Part shown: piece by piece, positions 33,317 through 41,647 of the stretch
Layout: each line of letters starts with the position of its first letter
How positions within the stretch are numbered: the first letter of the stretch is position 1
Source of the DNA: Streptomyces sp. NBC_00425
GTDB taxonomy: Bacteria; Actinomycetota; Actinomycetes; Streptomycetales; Streptomycetaceae
Reading direction: 5' to 3'
DNA: 64,000 bases
Assembly: GCF_036030735.1 (NCBI RefSeq)
Contig: NZ_CP107928.1
Location: 310,001-374,000, forward strand
The notes under the pieces: generated by a model
The model's database searches: none
What the model saw: the letters and a program-made list of their open reading frames with translations, nothing else
Told to the model about the DNA's origin: nothing
Translations under genes and position numbers: made by a program

Positions 33317-34100
33317 CGCCAAGGCCCTGCTCCACCAGGTCGGTTACGGACTGCTGAGCAGTTACCAGGACTACCGCGCCCTCTACACCTGGCGTTCGTG
33401 GCTGTTCGGCTGGATGGCGCGACTGCTGTGCCAGGTCCTGTTCTTCTCGATGGTGGGCCACGCGATCGGTTCGGACGGCGCACAGCGCTATATGGCGCTC
33501 GGCAACGCCATCGTCCTGGGACCGCTCGGCGCGCTCGGCGTCGTGTCCTCCAGCGTGGGCGAACGCCGGGGCGGAACCCTCCAGTTCCTGCTGCTCAGCC
33601 GCAACGGACCGCTCCTCGTGCTGATGTCGCGGGGGTTGTACTGGGCCGCCGACGGCATCGTCACCTCGTGCTTCGCCCTCGTCATGCTGCGCTGGCTGGC
33701 GGGGGTCGAGATCAGCCCCCTGGTCCTGCCCGTCTGCTTCCTGCTCCAGTCGCTGATCACCCTCAGCAGCTACAGCCTCGCCCTCGCACTCGCCGGAGTG
33801 AGCCTGCGGTGGCCGGAGTGCCGCATGTATCTGACGGCCGGGACGACGATCCTGCTGATGACGTTCGCCGGGGTCAACTCGGAACCCCCGCACGGGGGTC
33901 TCGGCGGCGCCGTCGCCTCGGTGCTTCCCGCGACGCACGGGTTGCGGGCGGTGCGTTCCGCCGTGGCCGGCGACGGAGTTCCGCTCCCCGCCGTTCTCGC
34001 AGAGTGCGGGGTGCTGTTCCTCTGGGGGGCCGTCAGCTGGCTGGCGCTCACCGCGTCGCTCCGCTATCAGGTCCGGGCCGGCGCCCTCACCCTCCGCTGA
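33309..34100 (+). CDS. ABC-2 permease, second subunit
   Basis: The 263-residue membrane protein shows hydrophobic segments at LFGWMARLLCQVLFFSMVGH, YMALGNAIVLGPLGALGVVS, VLPVCFLLQSLITLSSYSLA, MTFAGV and the C-terminal LFLWGAVSWLALTAS. Its N-terminal phrase SSYQDYRALYTWRSWLFGW is typical of ABC-2 permeases. It pairs with the preceding permease as a heterodimer. An 86-bp gap with only repeated CCTCCGTCCGCCGAGG-like text separates it from the kinase gene. This gap is the largest in the operon. Confidence 0.85.
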   Translation: MRDAKALLHQVGYGLLSSYQDYRALYTWRSWLFGWMARLLCQVLFFSMVGHAIGSDGAQRYMALGNAIVLGPLGALGVVSSSVGERRGGTLQFLLLSRNGPLLVLMSRGLYWAADGIVTSCFALVMLRWLAGVEISPLVLPVCFLLQSLITLSSYSLALALAGVSLRWPECRMYLTAGTTILLMTFAGVNSEPPHGGLGGAVASVLPATHGLRAVRSAVAGDGVPLPAVLAECGVLFLWGAVSWLALTASLRYQVRAGALTLR

Positions 34101-34186
34101 GGACCTCCGTCCGCCGAGGCCTCCCTCCGCCGAGGTTCGCTCCCGTTGCGACGTTCCCCCACCGCTTCCAGCAGAGAGATGAGCCT

Positions 34187-34906
34187 ATGAGCACTGCGAT
34201 CGCCTACAGCCTGGTCGGCCCGCCCGGGTCCGGGAAGACCACGCAGGCAGCGCGGCTCGTCACCGCCTTGAGCGAAGTCTGGGGCACCCCGGCCCTGTGC
34301 GTATCGGTGCCCGCGCTGCTGCTCGGAGACCCCGCCGTCCACGCCCGCCTCACCTCGCGGGAGCGGACGCGCGTCGCCCAGGTTCGCGAGGCCGCGCACG
34401 CGCGGGCTCACCGGGGCGAGCTGATGCCCACGGAACTCGACCGCGTACTCATGGAGCTCACCGAGAGGGTGGCCGGCAGTGAACCGATCGTGCTCGACAG
34501 CGTGCCGCGCGGACCGGAGCAGGCCCGCCTCCTGCTCACCAGCGGACTGCCCGTGAAGAGGCTGGCGGTGTTTCACCTACGGACTCCGGGCGACGACCCC
34601 CTCGGCTTCTCCCTGCGCCGCCAGCTCTCCCGGGCGGCGCGCACGGACAGGAGCCGGCCGAGCGCGCGGGACCTCACACGGATGAAACGCAAGGCGGACG
34701 TCTACGTCGAGCAGACCCTCCCCGCCCTGGCCGAGATCGCGCGCGCCGGGGCTCGCGTGGCCGACTTCGACGCGGGAGCTCCCGCCGATCGGGTCGCCCG
34801 GGAGATCCGCGGTCACCTGACCGGCGGCGGAACGCTGCGCCCAGCCCGGGCGACGGGCGCCACCGGTGCGGGTCCGGCGCGGCAGGGAGGCAAGCCGTGC
34901 GTCTGA
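34187..34906 (+). CDS. Adenylate-kinase-like P-loop phosphotransferase
   Basis: The 239-residue protein begins AIAYSLVGPPGSGKTTQAAR, a Walker A directly comparable to adenylate kinases (GPPGSGKGTQ). Then come RGELMPTELDRVLMELTERV, PIVLDSVPRGPEQARLLL (compare GFPRTxxQA of adenylate kinase, here SVPRGPEQA) and a LID-like Arg-rich region (SLRRQLSRAARTD). The last ~35 residues are low complexity. It may phosphorylate a nucleotide or a small alcohol/acid intermediate. It differs enough from housekeeping Adk that a pathway-specific substrate is likely. ATG at 34187; its end overlaps the phosphatase start by 10 bp. Confidence 0.78.
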   Translation: MSTAIAYSLVGPPGSGKTTQAARLVTALSEVWGTPALCVSVPALLLGDPAVHARLTSRERTRVAQVREAAHARAHRGELMPTELDRVLMELTERVAGSEPIVLDSVPRGPEQARLLLTSGLPVKRLAVFHLRTPGDDPLGFSLRRQLSRAARTDRSRPSARDLTRMKRKADVYVEQTLPALAEIARAGARVADFDAGAPADRVAREIRGHLTGGGTLRPARATGATGAGPARQGGKPCV

Positions 34907-35508
34907 TCCTGGTCCGGCACGGGCGGACGACTGCCAACGCGCAGGCACGCTTCCCGCTCTCCTCCGCCATACCGCTGGACGCGACCGGCCGCGACCAGGT
35001 CACGCTCACCGGGTCACGCATCGCCGCCTCTGGCTTCCGCCCCGAGGTCATCTACAGCAGTGACGCCCGGCGGGCCCTCCAGACCGCCTCCCTGCTGCGG
35101 GACTTGATCGCCCCGGACCTGTGCGTCACACCGCGAACGGAGCTGCGCGAAGTCGACTGGGGCGAGTTGCGCGGACGGTCCACCTCCACGGGCCCCGCAG
35201 GCGAGTCCGCGTACGCCGGCTGGCAGCAGGATCCGATGCGCCCCCTGCCCGGCGGGGAGGGGCTCGCCGACGTCGCCGTCCGGGTGGCCCGGGTACTGCA
35301 GCTGATCAGCGACGACGGACGACCGGCGATCGTCGTGTCCCACGCGGTCACCCTCACCGTCCTGACGGCACAGGCCAACGGCTGGGACCTCGCCGAGACC
35401 TGGCGCTCACACCGGGCGCACCTGTCCCCCGGCCAGTTCCTCCTCCTCGACCTGTCCGCACCGCCGGGCCGGGTCCGTCCTCTTCCCCATTTCCCCGGTA
35501 CCAGGTGA
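34897..35508 (+). CDS. Histidine phosphatase (phosphoglycerate-mutase-like)
   Basis: The 203-residue protein carries the LILVRHGRTTANAQARF motif with the phospho-accepting His. It has VIYSSDARRALQTASLLRDL with the second Arg, REVDWGELRGR with the acid/base Glu, and AIVVSHAVTLTVL with the second catalytic His. It is a normal-length branch-1 histidine phosphatase (cobC/GpmB type). In this operon it may remove a phosphate installed by the P-loop kinase or the PEP-synthase-like enzyme, or act on a nucleotide by-product. GTG start overlaps the kinase gene. Confidence 0.9.
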   Translation: MRLILVRHGRTTANAQARFPLSSAIPLDATGRDQVTLTGSRIAASGFRPEVIYSSDARRALQTASLLRDLIAPDLCVTPRTELREVDWGELRGRSTSTGPAGESAYAGWQQDPMRPLPGGEGLADVAVRVARVLQLISDDGRPAIVVSHAVTLTVLTAQANGWDLAETWRSHRAHLSPGQFLLLDLSAPPGRVRPLPHFPGTR

Positions 35509-35521
35509 AAGGTGCACCGCC

Positions 35522-36460
35522 ATGGCCTACGCTTCGCTGTCCCCGCTGATCGAGGAAGGCGTACTCGACGAGGTTCTGGAGGGACTCGGCTTCCTCCACG
35601 CTAACGACCGCTGCCGCCGCAACTGCACGCACTGCCCCGCCTTCGGCGACACACGCCCCGTCGAGATGACCCCCTTCACGACCCTGACGCGGCTCGCACA
35701 CGACATCGGCGAGGCGTTCACGGACCGCGGGATCACCCCGCGGCGCAGCATTGCCTCCTGGCGGATCAGTGACCCGCTCGACTACCACGTCAGGGACGGC
35801 GCGACCACCCGGACCACGTTCGACGTGGCCCGCGTCTGGCGCGAATTCCTGGGTCAGGGGCTGTATTTGGTGACCAACGGCAGCGAGAACAAGCGGTTCG
35901 CGCGGACCGCGCTGCGCGAGATCGCCGCGGCCCCCGAGGTCGTCTCGCAGGTCAAACTGACCGTCACGCCCTGTGACGCGGGCTGGGGCAGCGAGCGCTA
36001 TCTGCACAGCATCGCCGAGGACATCGCCACGCTCGCGCCGCTGTGGGACCTGGGCTCGACCCGCATGGAGGACCCCACGGGTCTGCGGTTCCGCATCAAC
36101 CTCAAATCCACCGCGGACCGGCGCGAAGAGGCGCTCCGGTTCCTGGCCCGGGCGATGGAGCTGGCCGGGCTGCGCCCCGACGAGTCGGAGAAGGCGCTGG
36201 CCGATCCGCGGCGCGTGTCGGCGAAGGACATCTACGACCTGGGCTCGTACGCCGGAGACAGTCCGGTCGTGAACGCTCTGAGCATCAAAGGCCGGGACGG
36301 CAAGCGGTTCAAGCCGACCGCGGAGACCCGCACGCACCACCAGTACGGCATCTACCCCGACGGCAGCGTCCGGGTCATCGACATGTACGAGTTCAAGGTC
36401 TACGAGGCGACCGGCGAGTCCGGCGCGCCGCTCCGCGTCGATCTGCGGAGCGCCAGCTGA
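35522..36460 (+). CDS. Radical SAM enzyme
   Basis: The 312-residue protein has CRRNCTHC (Cys31, Cys35, Cys38), the CxxxCxxC motif that binds the SAM-cleaving [4Fe-4S] cluster, within FLHANDRCRRNCTHCPAFG. Later barrel strands include LYLVTNGSENKRFARTALRE and VSQVKLTVTPCDAGWGSE. Almost no other Cys are present, so a SPASM or auxiliary-cluster domain is absent. The chain ends with an immunoglobulin-like RVIDMYEFKVYEATGES segment. Such enzymes epimerise, crosslink, methylate or cleave peptide residues; a small-molecule substrate is also possible. The ATG at 35522 has AAAGG upstream, 13 bp after the phosphatase. Confidence 0.85.
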   Translation: MAYASLSPLIEEGVLDEVLEGLGFLHANDRCRRNCTHCPAFGDTRPVEMTPFTTLTRLAHDIGEAFTDRGITPRRSIASWRISDPLDYHVRDGATTRTTFDVARVWREFLGQGLYLVTNGSENKRFARTALREIAAAPEVVSQVKLTVTPCDAGWGSERYLHSIAEDIATLAPLWDLGSTRMEDPTGLRFRINLKSTADRREEALRFLARAMELAGLRPDESEKALADPRRVSAKDIYDLGSYAGDSPVVNALSIKGRDGKRFKPTAETRTHHQYGIYPDGSVRVIDMYEFKVYEATGESGAPLRVDLRSAS

Positions 36461-36507
36461 CGTCCGGCACGGGCCGGGACGCAGGACACACGAGGACGGG
36501 AGTCAAG

Positions 36508-38535
36508 GTGAAGCAGGACAGACTCGTACCGCTGTATCAGGCCGACGAGTTCCCGACGCTGCTGACCGGCGCGAAGGCAGGGGCCTTGGCCCGCCTGCAC
36601 GGGGTGGGCCTCGAGGTCCCGGACGGCGTCTGTGTCACCTCACGCTGGTTCGCCGAGGTGGCGTCGCGCACGGACATCGGCCGGGCGGTCGAGCACCGTC
36701 TGCGCGACCTCGGCGCAGTCCCCACCGGCACGGGCCGCTCGCTCGAACTCATCCGCCGTGCCCTGACGCGCACACCGTGGCCCGGCGACCTGGTGGCGGA
36801 GGTGAGCGAGGCCGCAGAGCGGCTGCTCGCGGCGGGGCCGGTGATGGTGCGCTCGTCCGTTCCGGTGGAGGACGGCGCCGGGCTGTCCTTCGCCGGGGTC
36901 TTCGAGTCCGAAGGCCCGCTGGAGTCGGTGCGGGAGGTACTCGCCGCACTTGCCCGCTGCTGGGCAGCGCTGTACACGGCCCGTGTCGCGGCGTACACAC
37001 ATGGCCGATTCCCCCACGAGTACGCCGCATTCCTCCAGACCTGGGTACGGCCCGACGCGCACGGCGTGCTGTTCACCCGGGATCCGGTCACCCACGTCGA
37101 AGGGCCGATCACCGACGTCGCCTGGGGCAGCGCGACCGACACCACGTCGGGGCGCGCCCACGGCGGACGCGTCGCTCTGGCGGCCGGCGACGACGACTGC
37201 GGCGTCACACTGCCGCGTGCCCTGCGTGATTCCCTCAACTCCCTTGCCGAGCGCAGCGAACAGCTCTTCGGCCGACCGCTCGACATCGAGTGGGTGTGGA
37301 GCGACGGCCGGCTGCACACGCTCCAGGCCCGGCCGATCACGCACACCACCGCGCCCCGCGCCCCCGCGGCCGCCTGGTGGCCCGACTCCGACGTCGGCGC
37401 ACTGCACGACGTCGACCTCGGCCTGTGCCGACAGCGCTTCGAAGGCGCCCTGATGAAGCACATCTGGCTGCGCCGGCAGTGTGCGGCTCTCGACGTGCCG
37501 ACGTACCGCGAGGCGTACGTCGTCTACCGTCCGCAGGACGCGCGGCGCCTGGCCGACGAGCTCACCGGACATCTGCGCACCGACTACGTCCAGATCAACT
37601 GGGCTGCACGCGGCACCGGCGCCGTCGCACCGCTCGCGGAGCTCGCACTCCACCTCGAGCGCGGACACGACCGCAATCCGCTGGCGGACCCCGCGTTCTG
37701 CGCGGCGCACGTCGGCGAGATCGTGCCCGCCGAGGCCTCCGGCTTCTCCGCCGTCCTCAGTGACGGAACCGTCGTCGTCGAGGCGTTCCCCGCCGGGCTC
37801 CCGGGCATCAAGGAGGGCGGGCTCGTCCCGTCGGTGTTCACGGTCTCGCCCGCGGGGCAGGTGGCACGCGAGCACATCGCCGTATTCGAGCATCGGTGCC
37901 GCATCGAGCCCGGCGAGGGCTGGTGGTGGCGTCCGGAGGAGACACCCCCGTACGACTTCGACCGGTCCGACGCGGAAGTCCTGGACATCGCCCGCGTCAC
38001 CCGGGCTCTGTGCACGTCCCTCGGGGAGGCGCGCGTCGAGTGGTACACCGGTGACGGCCGCGCCATGATCCGTGACGTCAGCCTCGAAGGCGGCCGCCTC
38101 GCCGCCCCGGCGGCCCCCGGCGGGCAGCTGATCTCCGGCGGAGTCGCCTCGGGTACCGTTCTGCACCTGCCGGACCTCGGGGACCTCGACGAGGCGGCCC
38201 GCGCGGTGGAGGTCAGCGTCGTCGGCTCGGGCATGGACAACGCCACGGTCATGGCGGACGCCCGGATCACCGCCGCCGTCGCCGCGGTCAGCCGCGCCAC
38301 GGACGTCATCGTGGTGGCCGAGTACCCGTCGGCGGGCCTCATCCCGCTGGTGGACCTCGCTGCCGGCTTCGTCTTCCAGCGCGGCAACCTCCTGTGCCAC
38401 ACCGCCATCGTGCTGCGGGAACGAGGAGTCCCGGCGATCGTGTCACCCGGCGCCACAGGACTCCGCGACGGAATGAGGGTGGAGATCTCACCCGCCGGGG
38501 TGGCGGTAGTCGACCACCGGGAGCAGGCATGCTAG
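36508..38535 (+). CDS. PEP-synthase-like ATP-grasp/swivelling phosphotransferase
   Basis: The 675-residue protein has the N-terminal PPDK/PEP-synthase ATP-binding domain: VMVRSSVPVEDGAGLSFAGV, then GVLFTRDPVTHVEG, then LDIEWVWSDGRLHTLQARPI. It ends with a phosphohistidine swivelling domain, RGNLLCHTAIVLRERGVPAI, with His631 in the place of the phospho-carrier. The PEP/pyruvate TIM barrel is missing. This makes it like rifampin phosphotransferases and the prodigiosin condensing enzyme PigC, which use the same two domains to phosphorylate or condense a natural product with ATP. The central ~250 residues (KHIWLRRQCAALDVPTYREA) would hold the substrate. GTG at 36508 with GAGGACGGGAG upstream; the end overlaps the next gene. 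Confidence 0.85.
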   Translation: MKQDRLVPLYQADEFPTLLTGAKAGALARLHGVGLEVPDGVCVTSRWFAEVASRTDIGRAVEHRLRDLGAVPTGTGRSLELIRRALTRTPWPGDLVAEVSEAAERLLAAGPVMVRSSVPVEDGAGLSFAGVFESEGPLESVREVLAALARCWAALYTARVAAYTHGRFPHEYAAFLQTWVRPDAHGVLFTRDPVTHVEGPITDVAWGSATDTTSGRAHGGRVALAAGDDDCGVTLPRALRDSLNSLAERSEQLFGRPLDIEWVWSDGRLHTLQARPITHTTAPRAPAAAWWPDSDVGALHDVDLGLCRQRFEGALMKHIWLRRQCAALDVPTYREAYVVYRPQDARRLADELTGHLRTDYVQINWAARGTGAVAPLAELALHLERGHDRNPLADPAFCAAHVGEIVPAEASGFSAVLSDGTVVVEAFPAGLPGIKEGGLVPSVFTVSPAGQVAREHIAVFEHRCRIEPGEGWWWRPEETPPYDFDRSDAEVLDIARVTRALCTSLGEARVEWYTGDGRAMIRDVSLEGGRLAAPAAPGGQLISGGVASGTVLHLPDLGDLDEAARAVEVSVVGSGMDNATVMADARITAAVAAVSRATDVIVVAEYPSAGLIPLVDLAAGFVFQRGNLLCHTAIVLRERGVPAIVSPGATGLRDGMRVEISPAGVAVVDHREQAC

Positions 38536-40067
38536 CACCCCGATTCCCCTCGTACGCCGGTGCGTTGAACGCGCTGGACCTAGGCGACGCACGTCTTGTG
38601 GAGCGGCTGCTGTGCGACGACTCCCGGGGCAGTGGCGCGTGGCGGCGGCTGCTGTCACGCCCGAACTTCGTGCCCGACGGCTTCACGGTGGCCGAGCGGA
38701 TGAACGGCGAGGTGCTGCTGGGCTCTGCGGAGAGCGAGTTCGGGCCATGGCTCTCCGGTGTGATCTCGGGGAAGCTGCGGCGGGTGGCGCCGCCAGCCGG
38801 CGGCGGGGACGCGGTACCCGCCGTCGCCGCTTTCTGCCACGAACAGACCCTGCGGCTGCTCGAGCACTCCGTCGCGGGGACGACGGTGGCGCAGACGCTG
38901 GCCAACCAGGAGATGCCGTCGGTGGCGGACCGCGTCATCGCGCACTGCGTGTTCGGTGACGTACGGGCGCCGGTCGTCACGCACCGGACGTACGCGCACC
39001 GATCCGTCGAGGTGGCCCTGGAACTGGCCTCGTTGGTCGTCGACAGCTGCGGACAGGACCTGGCCGCCCTGCTGCGCTACAGCCTCGCCGCCGGACTCAT
39101 CGGCGCCGGGCAGAAGCTGCGCGCTCCCGGTCCCGGGATCGCCCTGCCCGTGGGCTCCTCGGGTGATCCCGCGGCGCTGGCCCGAATGCTGTGGCCGAAG
39201 TACCAGGAGCTGGCCGAACGCCCGCTGCACGTGGACCACTGGGACACATTCCGTACCGAAGCACTCGACGGACCATTCCGGTTGGTGTGGTTCTTCGACG
39301 ACTGCGCCGAGACGGTGATCGACCTCCTGCTGCTGGACCGTCTCCTGGCGGCGAACCCTCGGCTCCAGCTCACCCTGGTGCCCAAATCCCTGCCCTGTTA
39401 CACGGACGCCGACGCCACACTGGTGCTGCGCCTGCTCGACTCGCCGCGCCTGCGGGCGCTCGGCGTCGACCGGTTGCGGGCCACGGACGTCTGCACCGCC
39501 GGACCCAGCATGGCCACGGCCAATCTCTGCAAAGTGTCCCCGGAGCTGGCACGGGCCCTGGACGACGCGCAGTGCGTGTTCGTGAAGGGCACCAACGTCC
39601 ATGAGATGTTCCAGGGCGGCGTCAACAAGGTGATGTACACCGGATTCGTACTGGTCAGCGAGTTCAACGAGAGTGCGATAGGGGTGGACGCGAGCACGGC
39701 GCCCCTGTTCCTGGTCCGCTCAGGACCGGGCGAGTACACGAACTGGGGCTTCGAGGGGCGCCGCCACCGCACGGCATGCTACGCCAGCCGGGAGGTCCGG
39801 TTGTGCTGGAGCACCCTGATGGACCGGGAACGCCGCGAGCGGTGCGAGGAACCGGCCGTGCTCCGCGACGAGTTGAGACGGCTCGGCTCGCTCGCCGGAC
39901 GGATCGCGCCCAGGACGCGTGCCGCACTGGAGAGCGAGATGCAACGGGTGAGCCGGAGGCTGCACCGGCTCACAGGGGCAGCACCCGTACCGTTCCCTTC
40001 GGCTGACGTCTCCTCATACGTCACGCTCTCCTCCCCCGATCCTTGGAGGTCAAGTGCCAGAGCCTGA
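38529..40067 (+). CDS. DUF89/ARMT1-like metal-dependent phosphatase
   Basis: The 512-residue protein has no close match I can name overall. Residues about 250-400 carry the DUF89 pattern: LVWFFDDCAETVIDLLLLDR (compare LDNAGEIVFDLLL with its metal-binding Asp/Asn), QLTLVPKSLPCYTDADATLV (VxxxPxxND), CTAGPSMATANLCKVS, and CVFVKGTNVHEMFQGG (KGxxNxE). ARMT1/DUF89 proteins are metal-dependent phosphatases or methyltransferases acting on sugar and cofactor phosphates. The N-terminal ~240 residues are a helical domain of unknown role. In this operon it may dephosphorylate an intermediate or repair a damaged phosphate metabolite. ATG at 38529 overlaps the upstream stop. Confidence 0.65.
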   Translation: MLAPRFPSYAGALNALDLGDARLVERLLCDDSRGSGAWRRLLSRPNFVPDGFTVAERMNGEVLLGSAESEFGPWLSGVISGKLRRVAPPAGGGDAVPAVAAFCHEQTLRLLEHSVAGTTVAQTLANQEMPSVADRVIAHCVFGDVRAPVVTHRTYAHRSVEVALELASLVVDSCGQDLAALLRYSLAAGLIGAGQKLRAPGPGIALPVGSSGDPAALARMLWPKYQELAERPLHVDHWDTFRTEALDGPFRLVWFFDDCAETVIDLLLLDRLLAANPRLQLTLVPKSLPCYTDADATLVLRLLDSPRLRALGVDRLRATDVCTAGPSMATANLCKVSPELARALDDAQCVFVKGTNVHEMFQGGVNKVMYTGFVLVSEFNESAIGVDASTAPLFLVRSGPGEYTNWGFEGRRHRTACYASREVRLCWSTLMDRERRERCEEPAVLRDELRRLGSLAGRIAPRTRAALESEMQRVSRRLHRLTGAAPVPFPSADVSSYVTLSSPDPWRSSARA

Positions 40068-40386
40068 GGACGACTGGCTGAACGAAGTGAGACTGATCGC
40101 CGCGGGAGCGATCGAGCGCTTCCCCCGCCACAACGACATCTTCCACCTCGTCTCCCGCCTGGCCGAGGAGACAGGTGAAGTCGCCCAGCAGATCAACCAC
40201 TTGGAGGGCATGGGCATCAAGCGCGAGCGTCACGGCGAACCGGACGTCGGCGACCTCGCCGAGGAGATTCTCGACGTGGTGCGCTGCGCGGTGACCATCG
40301 CCCTGCACTACCACTGTGTCGACGACCTCCGAAGACTCACCTCGGAGAAACTGGCGTCGTATCGCCGGGAGGGGTGGGTGAGCTGA
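40054..40386 (+). CDS. MazG-like nucleotide pyrophosphohydrolase
   Basis: The 110-residue helical protein has the metal-binding motif RLAEETGEVAQQINHLEGMG followed by DLAEEILDVVRCAVTIALHY, the EExxE...ExxD arrangement of all-alpha NTP pyrophosphatases (MazG/dUTPase). It hydrolyses NTPs to NMP and PPi in known relatives. It is the last gene of the operon, with a good SD (TTGGAGG) and 14-bp overlap with the DUF89 gene. It may prepare or detoxify a nucleotide used or released by the pathway. Confidence 0.85.
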   Translation: MPEPEDDWLNEVRLIAAGAIERFPRHNDIFHLVSRLAEETGEVAQQINHLEGMGIKRERHGEPDVGDLAEEILDVVRCAVTIALHYHCVDDLRRLTSEKLASYRREGWVS

Positions 40387-40733
40387 CGCCGCCCACATCC
40401 CCCGCCATCCTTCGCATACGCAGTCAGGGTCCTTCGTACGACTGGCAGGCCGGCGGTCACAGGGCATCCTTCGGACTCAGCAGATCCCCGGCGCTGCGCC
40501 GCCGCACCACTGCTGGACGCGGCCGGGGCGGCGGTCGAATTGTTCGCGGTGCGTATCGGCCGACGCTGCCAGATCACCAGCGGCGTGGCAGTGGCCATCC
40601 GGACCGTGCCGTACGACTGCACCGTCACTCCCCCACACGCCATGGAAGCCAACCTCCGCCGGCGACGCACCTTGGAACCCGGAACCGCCACCTGAATGCT
40701 CTTGTGGATTCCGCCGACGGCCACTGAACGTGA
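40387..40733. other. Stretch without a supported gene
   Basis: One plus-strand frame reads LLDAAGAAVELFAVRIGRRC, suggesting a decayed gene piece, but no start, SD or family is clear. No terminator of obvious strength follows the MazG-like gene. Confidence 0.3.
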
Positions 40734-41300
40734 ATGCCAGATGTCGGGCCTTGCCGCTTGGCGGCGCCAGGCGGCCCGGCTCTTGGCTTTCCGGGGCGGC
40801 CGGAGTACGAGGATGATGTTCGCGTGATCCGGGATCTACCGCCATTGCCGTTCCCTCAATACGCCGTCGTGCGCATCGACTGCGCAGCAGACGTGTCCGA
40901 CGAGATCGCCAGCGACCTGCGCCGGACGGGCATCCCGACAGGGCTGATCGGTTACGAGTACCAACGGTTGCGGGAGGCGGCGCTCTTGGACGGGATCGGT
41001 GAGAGCGGGTTGGTCGTCTTCGGGACCAGCGGCTTGTTCGGACGGTTCGGCATCGACGCCGCGGCGCGTCGCGTGGTGCACATCCCCACGTCCGAGTGTG
41101 CAAAGGCCAACCACGTGAACCGGGACCTTCGAGTCTTCCACGAGTGCGTCGCGGCGGCGATCGCCCGCTTCCCGTTCTACGAGGCAGGCGAGGAGGAGAG
41201 ATTCCAAGCGGCGGCGGACGAGCTGCGCGAGCGCGTCACCACCCTTGACGACACCGCACTCGCCCACAACGGGTTGGTGCCGCTCTTCTTGTCTGCCTAG
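40734..41300 (+). CDS. SUKH-4-like immunity/nucleic-acid toxin-antidote protein
   Basis: The 188-residue frame contains GLVVFGTSGLFGRFGIDAAA, RRVVHIP and VNRDLRVFHECVAAAIARFP, the pattern of SUKH-type proteins (a GxxGxxxVDxxxGxV strand pair, then a VNxSLxxFxxCL helix). SUKH-4 proteins in Streptomyces are often immunity partners of nuclease or deaminase toxins. No toxin gene is recognised nearby, so it may be an orphan. The first ~30 residues look unlike the family. A GTG at 40824 (VIRDLPPLPFPQYAVV) with GAGGATG upstream is the more likely start, giving about 158 residues. Confidence 0.6.
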   Translation: MPDVGPCRLAAPGGPALGFPGRPEYEDDVRVIRDLPPLPFPQYAVVRIDCAADVSDEIASDLRRTGIPTGLIGYEYQRLREAALLDGIGESGLVVFGTSGLFGRFGIDAAARRVVHIPTSECAKANHVNRDLRVFHECVAAAIARFPFYEAGEEERFQAAADELRERVTTLDDTALAHNGLVPLFLSA

Positions 41301-41372
41301 ATCCGACTCTCGAGGATGCCTGCCGCACCCAGTGCGTCGAGTCGGCGCTCCAGGCTCTGCTTACTGATCGTT

Positions 41373-41493
41373 TCAGAATGAGGTTCGGAGACGTCTCAAG
41401 CAGATGATGCTGCAGGCGAGTTGGACCAGGCCGAGGTGGATGTCGGCGCGTACGTCGTAGCGGATGCGGAGCTGTTTGAACTGGTGGAACCGT
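41373..41493 (-). pseudogene. C-terminal tail of an IS5-type transposase
   Basis: The minus-strand frame reads [20 protein letters not shown], then GLVQLACSIICLRRLRTSF and a TGA. This is the well-known last segment of Streptomyces IS5-type transposases. The catalytic core is missing: upstream the DNA changes at once into a resolvase fragment on the other strand. Confidence 0.7.
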
Positions 41494-41592
41494 CGACCGG
41501 CCCGGCCTGGCCGACCTGCTCGCCTACGCTCGCCCCGGCGGCACCATCGTCGTGTACACCCTCGACCGGCTCGGCCGCAACCTGCACGAGTT
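41494..41592 (+). pseudogene. Fragment of a serine recombinase/resolvase
   Basis: The frame reads [20 protein letters not shown], then [12 protein letters not shown]. This is the conserved DRPGLxxLLxxxxxGDTLVVxxLDRLGRxxxE core of resolvases. About 33 codons remain; the Ser nucleophile region and HTH are absent. A junk join to the transposase tail next to it. Confidence 0.7.
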
Positions 41593-41647
41593 TCCTACAG
41601 GGGCAGCCGCACCGGAGGCGCTGAGTAGTCAAGGGCACACGGGCGCC

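Noticed and set aside
40374..40727. 117-codon frame after the MazG-like gene
   Set aside because: Overlaps the MazG end, composition Arg/Pro/Gly-rich, no SD and no family; treated as non-coding or debris.
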